A stretch of DNA of 7,918 nt from positions 1 to 7,918 of the forward strand of contig JAAYLO010000227.1 of the NCBI GenBank assembly GCA_012521855.1. The letters are read 5' to 3'. This document shows positions 7,064 to 7,918 of the stretch, one piece after another. The stretch is from Halanaerobiaceae bacterium (GTDB lineage: Bacteria > Bacillota > Halanaerobiia > Halanaerobiales > DTU029). The translations under genes were made by a program, and so were the position numbers. Each line of letters begins with the position of its first letter. Positions within the stretch are counted from its first letter, which is position 1. The notes under the pieces were generated by a model that saw nothing but the letters and a program-made list of their open reading frames with translations, did no database searches and had not been told where the DNA came from.

Positions 7064-7918
7064 TTGTTTGAGTTTATTAAAAAGATTATTAAAAAAACGA
7101 AACTGATTTTAGTTGATGTTTTTTTATTAAATCTATCTCTCGCAGTAAGTTTCTTTATGAGGTTTGATACTGCCTGGCTGTCATATTTTGATTATAGTCA
7201 TTTCATTATCCTGTCTCTGGTAGGTTTTGCGGTTCTATATTATTCCAACCTGTATAATAAATTATGGCGTTATGCAAGTGTTGAAGAGCTTTTTTCCATA
7301 ATTAAGGCTTCCATTGCTATCAACTTACTACTGGTCTTTTATATCTTTATTGCTAGAACTTCTTTTCCACGGAGTGTAATCCTGAGCAACTTTATGGTTG
7401 ATATTTTTGTCCTGGGAATTTCCAGGTTTGTGCTGCGTATTTTTACTGATTATATTACCAGAACTGTTGTACATGGTTCCGGGACAAGGGTATTGATAAT
7501 AGGAGCAGGGGATGCAGGAGAGATTATTATCCGGGAAATGAATAAACACCCGGAGATGAAAAAACATGTTATCGGTTTGATTGATGATGATCCCAAGTAG
7601 AAAAATATGGAGATACATGGGGTAAAAGTCCTGGGAAATCGTTATGATATACCGAAAATTATTGATAAGTACTGGATAGATGAGGCTATCAGCGCTTTGC
7701 CCTCTGTCGGGGGAAAAGAGATCAAGGAGAATTACAATCTGTCCAATACAGGTAAAGTAAAGGTAAAGATTGTTCCCGGTATGTTTGAGATAATCAAAGG
7801 GGACGTCAGTCTGAGCCAGATAAGGGATGTAAAAGTAGAGGATTTACTGGGAAGAGAACAGGTATATATTAATAATGAGAAGATTGCTTCCCATATTGAA
7901 AACAGAACTCTTCTGGTC
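7064..7918 (+). pseudogene. CapD/WbpM/PglF-type NDP-sugar dehydratase, N-terminal part, with internal stop
   Basis: Full-length relatives, about 600 residues, are membrane-anchored enzymes that dehydrate or epimerise UDP-N-acetylhexosamines for capsule and glycan synthesis. Only the first 285 codons are in the window. Seen: four predicted membrane helices about 13-32, 46-63, 80-98 and 103-122, with the family landmarks LYNKLWRYASVEEL (63-76) and FPRSVILSNF (101-110). A first nucleotide-binding domain follows, with VLIIGAGDAGE (143-153) and VIGLIDDDPK. The next codon is TAG (7598-7600). The same frame then runs open for 106 codons to the window end with family-like sequence: IHGVKVLG, VKIVPGMFEII and VEDLLGREQV. 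The catalytic SDR domain would follow beyond the window. The stop probably arose by one substitution from AAG, CAG or GAG. A restart at ATG 7607 has no good ribosome binding site and would lose the membrane part. The product up to the stop is 178 residues and should be inactive, unless the stop is an error or is read through. Confidence 0.88.
7598..7600 (+). other. In-frame TAG stop within the CapD-like gene
   Basis: The context is GAT GAT GAT CCC AAG TAG AAA AAT ATG GAG. This lies in the family's conserved G-[FL]-[IL]-D-D-D-P-x-K segment, where a basic or polar residue is usual. Homology continues on both sides in the same frame, so this is a nonsense substitution and not a frameshift. Confidence 0.9.

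Noticed and set aside
7598..7600. TAG decoded as pyrrolysine
   Set aside because: Pyrrolysine is characteristic of methylamine methyltransferases. The position is a variable basic/polar site in a sugar-nucleotide enzyme, and no pyl genes are visible in this window.
7328..7618. Open frame on the minus strand in the CapD-like gene
   Set aside because: It is antisense to clear CapD-family homology and has no recognisable motif.

Overview
The window is an AT-rich stretch with strong AGGAGG-type ribosome binding sites, frequent AGA/AGG and ATA codons, and every gene on the + strand. This suggests a low-GC fermentative Firmicute-like anaerobe. A halanaerobial lineage is my guess from general gene flavour and is not proven. 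No tRNA, rRNA, CRISPR array, insertion sequence or phage gene is visible, and the longest gap between genes is about 140 bases.

Layout: (1) 19-1653, an intact GH13 oligo-1,6-glucosidase/alpha-glucosidase (malL type). (2) 1691-3493, an intact M3-family oligoendopeptidase F. (3) 3572-4769, a UDP-glucose 6-dehydrogenase (ugd) broken in two places: a one-base loss in an A-tract near 3737-3741 and a 32-bp tandem duplication at 3893-3958. (4) 4872-6089, an intact Wzz-type polysaccharide chain-length/co-polymerase protein. (5) 6105-6920, an intact aldo/keto reductase. (6) 7064 to the window end, the N-terminal part of a CapD/WbpM/PglF-type membrane nucleotide-sugar dehydratase/epimerase, interrupted by an in-frame TAG at 7598-7600.

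The first two genes are catabolic: cytoplasmic hydrolysis of short alpha-glucosides and of oligopeptides. From ugd onward the window is the start of an exopolysaccharide or capsule locus: UDP-glucuronate supply (Ugd), chain-length control (Wzz) and NDP-sugar modification (CapD-like), with an aldo/keto reductase lying among them.

The main observation is three separate disabling lesions, all in the two sugar-nucleotide enzymes of the polysaccharide locus, while the four other genes read cleanly. Undoing the two ugd lesions gives a 388-codon protein with a complete Ugd motif set, so the damage looks recent. It may be real inactivation of surface polysaccharide, a reversible on/off state (the 34-bp direct repeat and the A-tract are both slippage-prone), or sequencing/assembly error. 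I see no wholly new system here.
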